Assembly: GCA_004558535.1 (NCBI GenBank)
Contig: SFCP01000018.1
Coordinates: forward strand, 1 to 33,146
DNA from: Bacteroidales bacterium
GTDB taxonomy: Bacteria; Bacteroidota; Bacteroidia; Bacteroidales; Bacteroidaceae
DNA length: 33,146 nucleotides
Reading direction: 5' to 3'
Position 1 is the first letter of the stretch; each line of letters starts with the position of its first letter. Below the pieces are notes generated by a model. It was given only the letters and a program-made list of their open reading frames with translations. It made no database searches and was not told the origin of the DNA. Of this stretch, positions 1 through 6,893 are shown piece by piece. Made by a program: the position numbers and the translations under genes.

Positions 1-49
1 CGGCCGGTTGTAGAATGATCCGTTTTATTTGATTCATTTAATTTATTTG

Positions 50-73
50 CCCCGCGCATAAAAAAGCGCGGGG
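50..73. terminator. GC-rich stem-loop, possible terminator
   Basis: An 8-bp perfect stem (CCCCGCGC with GCGCGGGG) encloses an A-rich loop. On the minus strand the stem is followed by an A/T-rich but not pure T stretch, so a terminator for a minus-strand transcript is possible but weak. No gene is visible on either side of it inside the window. Confidence 0.35.
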
Positions 74-101
74 CTGCGAATGCTTAGCACCGACTAACCA
101 T

Positions 102-125
102 GTCCGCGCCGAGGGCGGCGCGGAC
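102..125. other. 9-bp perfect inverted repeat
   Basis: GTCCGCGCC at 102-110 pairs perfectly with GGCGCGGAC at 117-125 across a 6-nt loop. It sits just before the 33-bp repeat array and has no U-run on either side. Function is unknown; it could mark the boundary of the ATPase region. Confidence 0.4.
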
Positions 126-140
126 CGAATTTCGGCCCAA

Positions 141-226
141 ATTTTGGTATAAGGGAGCTTTTTCGCAAAAAAGATTTCGGTATAAGGGAGCATTTAGCCG
201 AAAAAAATTTTGGTGTAAGGGAACTT
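141..226 (+). repeat. Three 33-bp tandem repeats upstream of the ATPase gene
   Basis: The core GGTATAAGGGAGC recurs at 146, 179 and 212 (the third copy is GGTGTAAGGGAAC), an exact 33-bp period. Each copy is preceded by a T-rich tract ending in TTTGG or TTCGG. The third copy supplies the TTTG of the predicted ATPase promoter, so the array could be an operator or a length-variable promoter region. Read on the minus strand the array would give 11-residue repeats (SLIPKF-type), but no convincing gene start supports translation. Confidence 0.75.
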
Positions 227-239
227 CTCCTTATTTTTG
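209..239 (+). promoter_or_regulatory. Candidate Bacteroidota promoter for the ATPase gene
   Basis: TTTG at 209-212, 19 nt, then TATTTTTG at 232-239 match the Bacteroidota TTTG/TAnnTTTG consensus. The start codon lies 27 nt downstream. The upstream box is inside the last 33-bp repeat. Confidence 0.6.
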
Positions 240-265
240 CCCTTATAAACAATAAGTTACGAGTT

Positions 266-1594
266 ATGGTATTCAAGCGAAAGGTATATGACTGCCTCAA
301 AGCCTGGAAAGAGACGGCAAAAGGCAGGACTGCTTTGCTCCTGGAGGGGGCAAGGCGTATCGGAAAGTCTACTATTGTGGAGGAATTTGCGAAAAGGGAA
401 TACCGCTCCTATATCTTGATTGATTTCAACGAGGCTTCCGCGGAAATCAAGGGGCTTTTTGACGACCTCATGGATTTGGACTATATTTTTCTGTACCTCC
501 AGAATTCCTATAATACTATCCTGTACAAGCGTGAGTCCGTCATAGTCTTTGACGAAGTGCAGCAATGTCCTAAGGCGCGGCAGGCAATTAAGTATTTGGT
601 GAAGGACGGTCGTTATGATTACATGGAAACGGGCTCCCTGATTAGCATTCGCAAAAATACGGCCGATATTTCTATCCCCAGCGAAGAGCATCGCGTGGAA
701 ATGTTTCCCATGGATTACGAAGAGTTCCGGTGGGCCATGGGCGATACGACGGGCTATTCCCTGCTGAGAACCCTGTGGGAGCGCAGGAAGCCTTTGGGCG
801 AGGGACTTAACCGTCAGAAAATGCGCGAACTGCGGCTGTATATGTTGGTGGGCGGGATGCCGCAGGCCATCAATGCTTATCTCGAAACCAACAACCTCGG
901 AGAGGTGGACGTCGTGAAGCGACAAATCGTACAGCTCTATGCCGAGAATTTCAGAAAGATTGACCCGACGGGGAAACTCTCGAAACTGTTTATGGCTATC
1001 CCGTCCCAGCTGAGCCGTAATGCGATGCGCTATCGGCCTGCGCCCGTAGTGGGAAAGGTGAAACCGGACAAAATGGACGAGATGTTGTTTTGCCTGGAGA
1101 ACAGCAAGACCATCAATGTGGCTTACCACGCCGACGACCCCAATGTGGGGATGTCGCTGACCGCTGATTACGGCAAATACAAGCTCTATGTGGGCGATAC
1201 CGGCCTTTTTGTCACGATGGCATTTTGGGATAAGGCTTTTACGGAAAACCTTATCTACCAGAAGTTGCTAAATGACAAGTTGTCGACCAACCTGGGATAT
1301 GTGTACGAAAACTTGGTGGCCCAAATGCTGCGCGCCACCGGCAATAAGCTGTTTTATTATACGTTTCCCAAGGACGAAACCCATTTCTACGAGATTGATT
1401 TCCTTTTGTCCCGCGGCAACAAGCTTTGTCCCATCGAAGTGAAGTCCTCCGGTTATAAAACGCATGCTTCGCTGGATGCTTTCTGCAGGAAGTATTCCGC
1501 CCGCCTCAGTCATCCGTATCTGCTATATACCAAGGACTTACAGCAGGATGCCGAGACGTGCCTGGTTCCGATGTATATGTGTCCCTTGCTGTAG
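266..1594 (+). CDS. AAA ATPase with DUF4143-type C-terminal domain
   Basis: A 442-residue ATP-binding protein of the AAA_14/DUF4143 family, which is common in Bacteroidota and Archaea and has no settled function. Walker A is GARRIGKST (residues 28-36) and Walker B is VIVFDE (92-97); a sensor-like METGS follows near 120. The C-terminal part carries EIDFLL (376-381) and IEVKSSG (390-396), the D...E-x-K arrangement of a PD-(D/E)XK nuclease-like fold, which suggests nucleic-acid contact; cleavage is unproven. There is no signal peptide or membrane segment, so it is cytoplasmic. The length is usual for the family. It stands alone, between a 33-bp repeat array and element copy 1. Its codons look more A/T-rich than those of the housekeeping genes here, which fits recent acquisition. 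The family assignment is firm; the role is open. Confidence 0.9.
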   Translation: MVFKRKVYDCLKAWKETAKGRTALLLEGARRIGKSTIVEEFAKREYRSYILIDFNEASAEIKGLFDDLMDLDYIFLYLQNSYNTILYKRESVIVFDEVQQCPKARQAIKYLVKDGRYDYMETGSLISIRKNTADISIPSEEHRVEMFPMDYEEFRWAMGDTTGYSLLRTLWERRKPLGEGLNRQKMRELRLYMLVGGMPQAINAYLETNNLGEVDVVKRQIVQLYAENFRKIDPTGKLSKLFMAIPSQLSRNAMRYRPAPVVGKVKPDKMDEMLFCLENSKTINVAYHADDPNVGMSLTADYGKYKLYVGDTGLFVTMAFWDKAFTENLIYQKLLNDKLSTNLGYVYENLVAQMLRATGNKLFYYTFPKDETHFYEIDFLLSRGNKLCPIEVKSSGYKTHASLDAFCRKYSARLSHPYLLYTKDLQQDAETCLVPMYMCPLL

Positions 1595-1673
1595 GGTACA
1601 GTCCATCGGGAGAAGTGACAGTTTTTCCTAATTCCCCAAGGGGACGCGAAATGTTAAAAGGCAAATTGGCCGA

Positions 1674-1705
1674 TTTGCTTTTCGCTGAAAAATGTTGTAT
1701 ATTTG
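1674..1705 (+). promoter_or_regulatory. Promoter of the small-RNA candidate, copy 1
   Basis: TTTG (1674-1677), exactly 20 nt, then TATATTTG (1698-1705). The same spacing is kept in all three element copies, which is strong comparative evidence that it is a working promoter. Confidence 0.75.
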
Positions 1706-1710
1706 CATTG

Positions 1711-1758
1711 CAAGACCGAGGACTTCCCGCAAATACGGGGCTTCCTCGGTTTCTTTTT
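1711..1758 (+). ncRNA. Candidate very short RNA, or promoter-proximal terminator (copy 1)
   Basis: Starting about 6 nt after the TAnnTTTG box, the transcript would be little more than a hairpin: CCGAGGA (1716-1722) pairs with TCCTCGG (1743-1749), with an inner CCCG/CGGG stem, followed by a U-rich tract (1750-1758). The predicted length is about 48 nt. There is no plausible open reading frame. It could be a stable small RNA, an attenuator for read-through toward the gene at 2255, or an orphan terminator. Transcription is inferred, not shown. Confidence 0.5.
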
Positions 1759-1799
1759 GCCCCTATCTGCCCAAAAAGAGGTCCGGAGAGGGGGTCACT

Positions 1800-1883
1800 A
1801 CCTGCCGGATAGTTTTTTCTAAGTGCTTTGTAGTTTTTCGCAAGTGCCGGATAGTTTTTTCCAAGTGCTTTGTAGTTTCACGG
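1800..1883 (+). repeat. Four 21-bp tandem repeats in element copy 1
   Basis: Units at 1800-1820, 1821-1841, 1842-1862 and 1863-1883 have an exact 21-bp period. Two unit types alternate: AAGTGCCGGATAGTTTTTT and AAGTGCTTTGTAGTTTTTC. There are no spacers, so this is not CRISPR. On the minus strand the units read as basic 7-residue repeats (LRKTTKH/LEKTIRH type). Confidence 0.8.
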
Positions 1884-1930
1884 AAGCAGCCGGCAGATTG
1901 TTTCCGAAGGTTAAAAACGTTAAAGTTGAA

Positions 1931-2254
1931 GCCCTTGGTTTTGAAAGTACAGCGATGCGGCAAGGAGCGCGGGTGACCCCACCCGCAACCAGCAAGGAGT
2001 AGGATACGCCCGCTGCAAATATTTTTTGCGCAGGTGATAGATTGACAGACGGAAATGTATCTTTATAAGTAGACAGGCTGCAAAGCCCTGTAAGTTTTTG
2101 AGAGGCGAACGGACACGATGGGCCATGACTGCATCGCAGGTGGACCCTGATTTCCCGTTTATCCCCATCTTTCCTTACAGGAACTTGAACAAGTTGTGAT
2201 TTTCCAGACTTCCTATATGATAGATAAGCTTTATTCACCCAAAATCCCAATGCC
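1931..2254. other. Intergenic DNA without a recognisable gene
   Basis: This stretch runs from the sharp right edge of element copy 1 to the start of the Cys-rich protein gene. No tRNA, strong hairpin or convincing ORF is seen. TATCTTTA at 2058-2065 resembles the downstream promoter box, but the nearest upstream TTTG (2025-2028) is 29 nt away, too far for a confident promoter. It may hold a long leader for the next gene. Confidence 0.5.
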
Positions 2255-3043
2255 ATGAAAGCGAAGTACTTTTTTTCTCTGTGTAGTATCTGTATCCTGT
2301 TGCTGTTCCCCCAAGTAGTGATGGCGCAACCTGTTTCGCTGGGAACGCCATGCTCCTGTTGTGGAAAGGAGATGTCGCGCTGTTCGTACAAAGGCAAGCA
2401 CCCGAAGTGCCGGACTTGCGGAAAAGTGTGTGGCGCCCGGAATGGCGGATGTGCCTGCGAGGGTGTACATTCCCGGCCAAGAGCGCGCTGCTCCGGGATG
2501 CATGCCGGCCATGAGTGGGTAGACCTCGGACTGAGCGTCAAGTGGGCGACTTGCAATATCGGCGCCTCCAGCCCTACGGATTTCGGCAATTACTACGCCT
2601 GGGGCGAGACCAGTCCCAAGAGTGACTACGCCGAGAGCAACAGCAAGACATACGGGCGCAATATGATTGACATCGGTGGCAATCCGAGGTGCGATGCCGC
2701 CCGCGCCAATTGGGGTGGCAGCTGGCGTCTGCCTACCTATGCCGAATGCGAGGAACTGCTCAGCAATTGCTACAGCGAATGGACCACGCAGAACGGCGTG
2801 GCCGGCCGACGTTTCACCTCCACCAAAAACGGCAGCAGCATATTCATCCCTGCTGCCGGCTACCGGGAGGGTACTTCCGTAGAACTTGTGGGCAGGCACG
2901 CCCGCTACTGGTCATCTACGCCCATAGAGGGTGAAACGGAGACCTCTCTCTCTTTGGAATTCCTCGAAGGCGACATAATCTTTGAGATTGCCTATGTCCA
3001 CTGCCGCTTTTACGGCTATACCATCCGGCCGGTATTGAAATAA
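2255..3043 (+). CDS. Exported Cys-rich protein with Fibrobacter-type paralogous (FISUMP-like) domain
   Basis: A 262-residue exported protein. Residues 1-24 form a signal peptide ending VVMA before Gln25. The mature N-terminus has ten Cys between residues 33 and 79, spaced CSCC, C, CRTC, C, CAC and C. This looks like a small metal-binding or disulfide-knotted module. From about residue 85 the HEWVDLGLSVKWAT, YYAWGET, WGGSWRLPT, FIPAAGYR and YWSSTP blocks are those of the 'Fibrobacter succinogenes major paralogous domain' proteins that are plentiful in Bacteroidales. Their function is not known; they are thought to be surface or periplasmic. A terminator-type inverted repeat follows the convergent yeiH gene downstream. 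No partner gene is obvious. The domain call is firm; the role is unknown. Confidence 0.85.
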   Translation: MKAKYFFSLCSICILLLFPQVVMAQPVSLGTPCSCCGKEMSRCSYKGKHPKCRTCGKVCGARNGGCACEGVHSRPRARCSGMHAGHEWVDLGLSVKWATCNIGASSPTDFGNYYAWGETSPKSDYAESNSKTYGRNMIDIGGNPRCDAARANWGGSWRLPTYAECEELLSNCYSEWTTQNGVAGRRFTSTKNGSSIFIPAAGYREGTSVELVGRHARYWSSTPIEGETETSLSLEFLEGDIIFEIAYVHCRFYGYTIRPVLK

Positions 3044-3108
3044 TGCGGGCGGACTTCGCCCATGAAGGGAGGCTGCCTATGCCTCCTGCATACGACCCGG
3101 AAAAAGGA

Positions 3109-3145
3109 AATCGGCCTGCCACTCGGTAAAAGTGGCAGGCCGATT
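3109..3145 (-). terminator. Strong terminator for the yeiH operon
   Basis: A perfect 15-bp stem (3109-3123 with 3131-3145) closes a 7-nt loop. On the minus strand it is followed by TTTCCTTTTT. It lies between the convergent ends of the Cys-rich protein gene and yeiH and may stop transcription from both sides. Confidence 0.85.
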
Positions 3146-3208
3146 GGTATAAGAGGGCCGTGGGCGACGGGCTGTCTGCGGTACGGGCCGTCGCGGTGCG
3201 GGGTAGGC

Positions 3209-4273
3209 TTATCCCACAATCCAGCTGGTGATGAAGTAGCCGCCGAAGACGAGCCACAGGAATAGTCCGAAAGCCAAAAGGAAAGGCTTGGCACCGGCTT
3301 GCTTGAACTTCTCGATGCCGGTCTCGGCGCCGAGGGCGGTCATGGCCATGGTGAGGAGGAAGGTATCCACGTTGCTGATGAAATCCGTGACGGGACGCAG
3401 TGTGGCAGGTTCCCAGGCCATGCTCAACAGGGAGTTGATGCCGATGGCCACGAGGAAGTAGACGGCAAACCAGGGGATGGTAATCTTGCGCTTCTGCCGG
3501 CCGGTTTCGCCTGCCTCGGACGCAGCACTGCCTATACAGCAACTCATGACGAGCAACACCGGGGCGAGCATCATTACACGTATCATCTTGGTAATCGTAG
3601 CCGTATCGGCGATGCCCAGCGTGCCGTTCGGGTCGATGGCATTGCCGGCGCCGACCACGTGGGCCACTTCGTGCAGGCTGCTTCCCGTATAGACGGCCAC
3701 GCCCATGGAGGAAAGGCTGTCCAGCAGTCCCATGCGGTAGGCCACAGGATAGAGGAACATCGACAGTGTGCCGAAGATGACGACGGTGCTGACGGCTACG
3801 GCGGTCTTGTGCGCCTCGCAGCGCACCACAGGTTCGGCACCGAGCACAGCAGCGGCTCCGCAGATGGCACTGCCCGTGGAGGTCATGAGGGCCGTCTGCC
3901 TGTCCAGTTTCAGTATGCGCCCCAACAGGATGCCCAGACTGAGCGTGCCGCACACGATAATGGTGTCGACCAGGATGGCATTGCCGCCGACCTCGGCCAC
4001 CTGCTGGAAGGTGAGACGGAAGCCGTAGAGCACCACGCCTGTGCGCAGGATGGTTTTTGAACAGAACTTGATGCCGGGCACCCAAGTCTCGGGAAGTTTG
4101 TTGCGCAGGCTATTGGCGTAGAGCATTCCCAGAATGATTCCCACGATGAGGGGACTCAGGGACAGACTTTTTACGAACTGGAACTCGGCAATGTAGAAGG
4201 CCGAGAACGAAAAGAGTACGATGAGGAGAATGCCGTGGAGCACGTCTCCCTTGACTGATTTCTGCATATTCAT
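3209..4273 (-). CDS. yeiH: YeiH/YadS-type putative sulfate exporter family permease (PF03601)
   Basis: A polytopic inner-membrane protein of the UPF0324/PSE family, 354 residues from the chosen start. Family blocks visible are SPLIVGIILGMLYAN, GIKFCSKTILRTGVVLYGFRLTF, TSTGSAICGAAAVLGAEPVV, YTGSSLHEVAHVVGAG and TATITKMIRVMMLAP. About ten hydrophobic segments are present. The family is annotated as a putative sulfate exporter on thin evidence, so the substrate is uncertain. Start choice: a longer reading frame begins at 4381, but it overlaps the upstream OMP gene by 56 nt and its extra residues are not family-like. The ATG at 4273 (MNMQKS) leaves a 52-nt gap after the OMP stop. It is probably the last gene of the ndh-OMP-yeiH run and is closed by the terminator at 3109-3145. 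Confidence 0.88.
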   Translation of the reverse strand: MNMQKSVKGDVLHGILLIVLFSFSAFYIAEFQFVKSLSLSPLIVGIILGMLYANSLRNKLPETWVPGIKFCSKTILRTGVVLYGFRLTFQQVAEVGGNAILVDTIIVCGTLSLGILLGRILKLDRQTALMTSTGSAICGAAAVLGAEPVVRCEAHKTAVAVSTVVIFGTLSMFLYPVAYRMGLLDSLSSMGVAVYTGSSLHEVAHVVGAGNAIDPNGTLGIADTATITKMIRVMMLAPVLLVMSCCIGSAASEAGETGRQKRKITIPWFAVYFLVAIGINSLLSMAWEPATLRPVTDFISNVDTFLLTMAMTALGAETGIEKFKQAGAKPFLLAFGLFLWLVFGGYFITSWIVG

Positions 4274-4325
4274 ATATATAATATAGTAGTGTTCATCAAA
4301 TCTCTGCGCTGGCTGTATCGACGGT

Positions 4326-6818
4326 TTATTCGCCGCCACCGGCGCCCGATTGGCCGCCACCGGCGCTACCTGCACCGCCACTGCCGACTACGTCATCGTT
4401 GGAGATGGAGCGCTGGGCTTTCTTGACGACAGCCTGCAGTTTACCAAGGCGATAGCGGACGCTCACGCCTAAGCGCAGGAAATCGTTGCGCCACCAGCTC
4501 TCGCTGCGAAAGGTTTCCGTCTCGACCAGGCTGTATCCGCGGCGCTTGGGCTTGATGAAGTTGCCCGCACTGACGGTGATGCTCAGCCGGTCCTCGGCCA
4601 GGAAATTGCGGCTGAGGTTGGCTGAATAGAAGTACCAGCCCTTGCTGCTGCCCTGCAGGTCTATGTTCTTCGTGGAACCGCCGCCCCACAGACCTAACTT
4701 CATGCGCCATGGCAATTGCTGGTTGATGCCGCCAAACAGGGAGCCGCTCCAGCCGTAGTTGTGGTCGCCGGTGGCGTAGCAGCGGTAGTCGGCATAGGAG
4801 CCACTGGCATTCAGGTTGAGCGAGGTGCCTTTTACGATCGTCCAGTTGCCGAAGAGGGAGAGCCCCAGTGTCTTGGAGTGCAGAATGTTGTCGAAAGTGG
4901 TGTGCACCACGCCGTCCTTCAGGAAACTGTAGTCTATCATGCCGTTGTTCGAGACCGAATAGTTCAGCGCTGCATTCACGCTGTATTTGGTGGTGAAGTT
5001 GCTGTATTCCAGTCCGAGGTTGTGCTGCTTCTCGCTGTCAAGGTTGGGATTGCCGTAACTGATGGAAGTGGGGTCGCTGCGGTCCACGTAGGGCGACAGG
5101 AAGCTGATGTCGGGGCGTCCGATGCGCAGATTGTAGGAGAGTTTCAGCATTTGCAGGTCGGACAGGTTGTAGCCAAAGTTGACCGTCGGCACAAGGTCGC
5201 TGAAATTTCGGCTGTAGGTCGGACGCGAACCGTCGGGATAGTCGGCGTGAACGTGTGAAAATTCGTAGCGGCCGCCCAACCGTGCGGTGTACTTGCCCAC
5301 TTTCAGCCGATACTCGGCATAACCGGCGGCGATGTCGGTCAGGTGGCGGTAGCGCAGGCTGGTGAGGGGGTCGATAACGAAGTCCTCGTCCGTACCGGCG
5401 GGCCGGTGTGCCTCCTCGTTGTCGCTATGGTTGTTGCGGTGTATGTATTTGCCGCCCACGCTCAGTTCGTGGTGCTCGCCAAATGGGGTGGAGAAGTCCA
5501 CCTGTCCCGTCTGTTCCGTAAAAGTCTGCTTCTGTTGGCTCGAAAGGTCGGTCAGCTCGAAAGGCAGCAGCACACCCTCGGGAATGGTGTAGGTCGAAAG
5601 GCCGTTGTTCTGCGTGGGCGAGGATTGCAGGCGGTAGGAAAGCGTTAGCATCCGGTTCTCGTGGTCAAAGGTGTGCTGATAGTCCAGCCCCAACGTGTAG
5701 GAGGGATATTTGTAATCGCCGGTTGACAGCGAGGAGTAGGCGTATTGCTGCGACCCGTCAGCACGCAGCATCACATTTTCGCCGCTGCCTTTGTTTTCCC
5801 CGTTGTAGGCGTGGATGCCGGCGCTCAGGCTGAGCAGGTTTTTGGCGTCAAATTCATAACTGGCTTCGAGGTTGCCGAATTGCCAGGTGCCCTCGCTGTC
5901 GAATGTCCGTCCGTTTGTTTGCAGCAGGTGGTTTTCGGCATCGTCAAAGGCTTCGCGGGTGCGTCCTGTCGTGCTTTCGGGATTTTTGTTGTGCCCGATC
6001 ATATAGTGTGCCGAGAGGGTCAGTTTGCCGAATTGAGCCATGCCGAACAAACCGCCGCGCACGCCGCGGTTGCTCCAGCCGAAGTTGGGGGTCAGCGTGT
6101 AGCCCGTGGTGGTCGTGTTGTCGTTGGTGATGATGTTCAGGATGCCGCTGACGCCCTCGGCGTCGTACTTGGCGCCCGGGTCCGTGATGACTTCTATTTT
6201 CTTGACCGTGGCAGCGGGATAGTTCTTGAAGATCAGCGAAGGGTTGGACGACATCATTTGATTGGGCTTGCCGTTGACATAAACCTTGAAGCCGGTGCTG
6301 CCCTTTACCTTGATTTCATCTTCGCCGTCGACCGTCACCATGGGTACTTTCCGCAGCATTTCCAACAGTGTGTTGGTCTGTGCCTCGGGATCATCAGCCA
6401 TCGAGTAGGTCAGCTTGTCTATTTCCGCTTTCACCAAGGGCCGTTCGGCGGTCACCGTGGCGGTGCCGAGGGTATTGTTGATGTCGCGGAGGCGCAGTTC
6501 GCCGAAGTCGATGGCCTTCAGGCTGTCGGCCGTGAAATCGCGTCGCAGCAGCTCTTTGCCAATGACGATACATTCCAGCGTGTAATTGCCTCGCCCTGAA
6601 ACGTTGAGGCGGAAGTGGCCTTCGTTGTCGGTGGTGACGACTTTCAGTGCTTTCTCGGCGCCGGCCTTTTTCAGGCGGATGGTGGCGTAGGCTTCCGACT
6701 CACCGCTGATAGAGTCTTTCACCCAACCGGTCAGGACATAGTCTCCGGCAGATTGTGCCCAAAGGGCTGTGGAGAGCAGGGCGCCCACCAGTGTCAGTAG
6801 GATACGTGTTTTTCCCAT
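4326..6818 (-). CDS. Outer membrane beta-barrel family protein with N-terminal carboxypeptidase-regulatory-like domain
   Basis: An 830-residue outer-membrane protein of the TonB-receptor-like OMP_b-brl family. The signal peptide begins at MGKTRILLTLVGALLSTALWAQ; the ATG at 6818 is preferred to one 48 nt upstream because it starts that peptide. A CarboxypepD_reg-like domain (GWVKDSISGESEAYATI...) is followed by a plug-like section (VTAERPLVKAEIDKLTY, TLLEMLRKVPMVTVDGEDEIKVKG, YVNGKP, VKKIEVITDPGAKYDAEG) and a large barrel. The C-terminus ends in a Gly/Ser-rich tail (about 16 residues of G, S and A) after RSISNDDV, a pattern seen in this family. No TonB box was confirmed and the ligand is unknown. 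It lies 75 nt after ndh in the same direction and may be cotranscribed. Confidence 0.88.
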   Translation of the reverse strand: MGKTRILLTLVGALLSTALWAQSAGDYVLTGWVKDSISGESEAYATIRLKKAGAEKALKVVTTDNEGHFRLNVSGRGNYTLECIVIGKELLRRDFTADSLKAIDFGELRLRDINNTLGTATVTAERPLVKAEIDKLTYSMADDPEAQTNTLLEMLRKVPMVTVDGEDEIKVKGSTGFKVYVNGKPNQMMSSNPSLIFKNYPAATVKKIEVITDPGAKYDAEGVSGILNIITNDNTTTTGYTLTPNFGWSNRGVRGGLFGMAQFGKLTLSAHYMIGHNKNPESTTGRTREAFDDAENHLLQTNGRTFDSEGTWQFGNLEASYEFDAKNLLSLSAGIHAYNGENKGSGENVMLRADGSQQYAYSSLSTGDYKYPSYTLGLDYQHTFDHENRMLTLSYRLQSSPTQNNGLSTYTIPEGVLLPFELTDLSSQQKQTFTEQTGQVDFSTPFGEHHELSVGGKYIHRNNHSDNEEAHRPAGTDEDFVIDPLTSLRYRHLTDIAAGYAEYRLKVGKYTARLGGRYEFSHVHADYPDGSRPTYSRNFSDLVPTVNFGYNLSDLQMLKLSYNLRIGRPDISFLSPYVDRSDPTSISYGNPNLDSEKQHNLGLEYSNFTTKYSVNAALNYSVSNNGMIDYSFLKDGVVHTTFDNILHSKTLGLSLFGNWTIVKGTSLNLNASGSYADYRCYATGDHNYGWSGSLFGGINQQLPWRMKLGLWGGGSTKNIDLQGSSKGWYFYSANLSRNFLAEDRLSITVSAGNFIKPKRRGYSLVETETFRSESWWRNDFLRLGVSVRYRLGKLQAVVKKAQRSISNDDVVGSGGAGSAGGGQSGAGGGE

Positions 6819-6893
6819 AGTTGTTTTTTGGGGTAGTGTAGATGTATGAACGGCTTCTTCTGCCAATGCTGTGTATAAGTGATTTGTTGATGT

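Larger units (their letters stand above)
1649..1930 (+). repeat. Dispersed promoter-hairpin-array element, copy 1
   Basis: A 282-bp element bounded by AAATGTTAAAA at the left and AAACGTTAAA near the right end. Inside, in order: a small inverted repeat (GCAAAT/ATTTGC), a TTTG-N20-TAnnTTTG promoter, a hairpin with U-run, four 21-bp tandem repeats, and a 36-nt tail (1895-1930). The tail is identical to the tail of copy 3 (26091-26126, reverse strand), and identity stops sharply at 1930. The 28 nt at 1681-1708 are also identical in copy 3. No transposase is present. The architecture is MITE-like; the identity of the family is unknown to me. Confidence 0.8.

Noticed and set aside
94..300. Minus-strand small protein with SLIPKF repeats
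   Set aside because: The frame overlaps the ATPase start on the other strand and exists because the 33-bp period preserves frame; no promoter or homologous start supports it.
266..1594. ATPase as an insertion-sequence helper (IstB-like) or transposition protein
   Set aside because: The C-terminal EID...EVK arrangement is DUF4143-like, and no transposase or terminal inverted repeats flank it.
1800..1883. CRISPR array
   Set aside because: Repeats are directly adjacent with no unique spacers, and no cas genes are in the window. The 33-, 64- and 86-bp repeats fail in the same way.
4274..4381. Longer N-terminus for the YeiH permease
   Set aside because: The extra 36 codons overlap the upstream OMP gene and encode Ala/Pro-rich residues unlike the family; MNMQKS at 4273 fits better.
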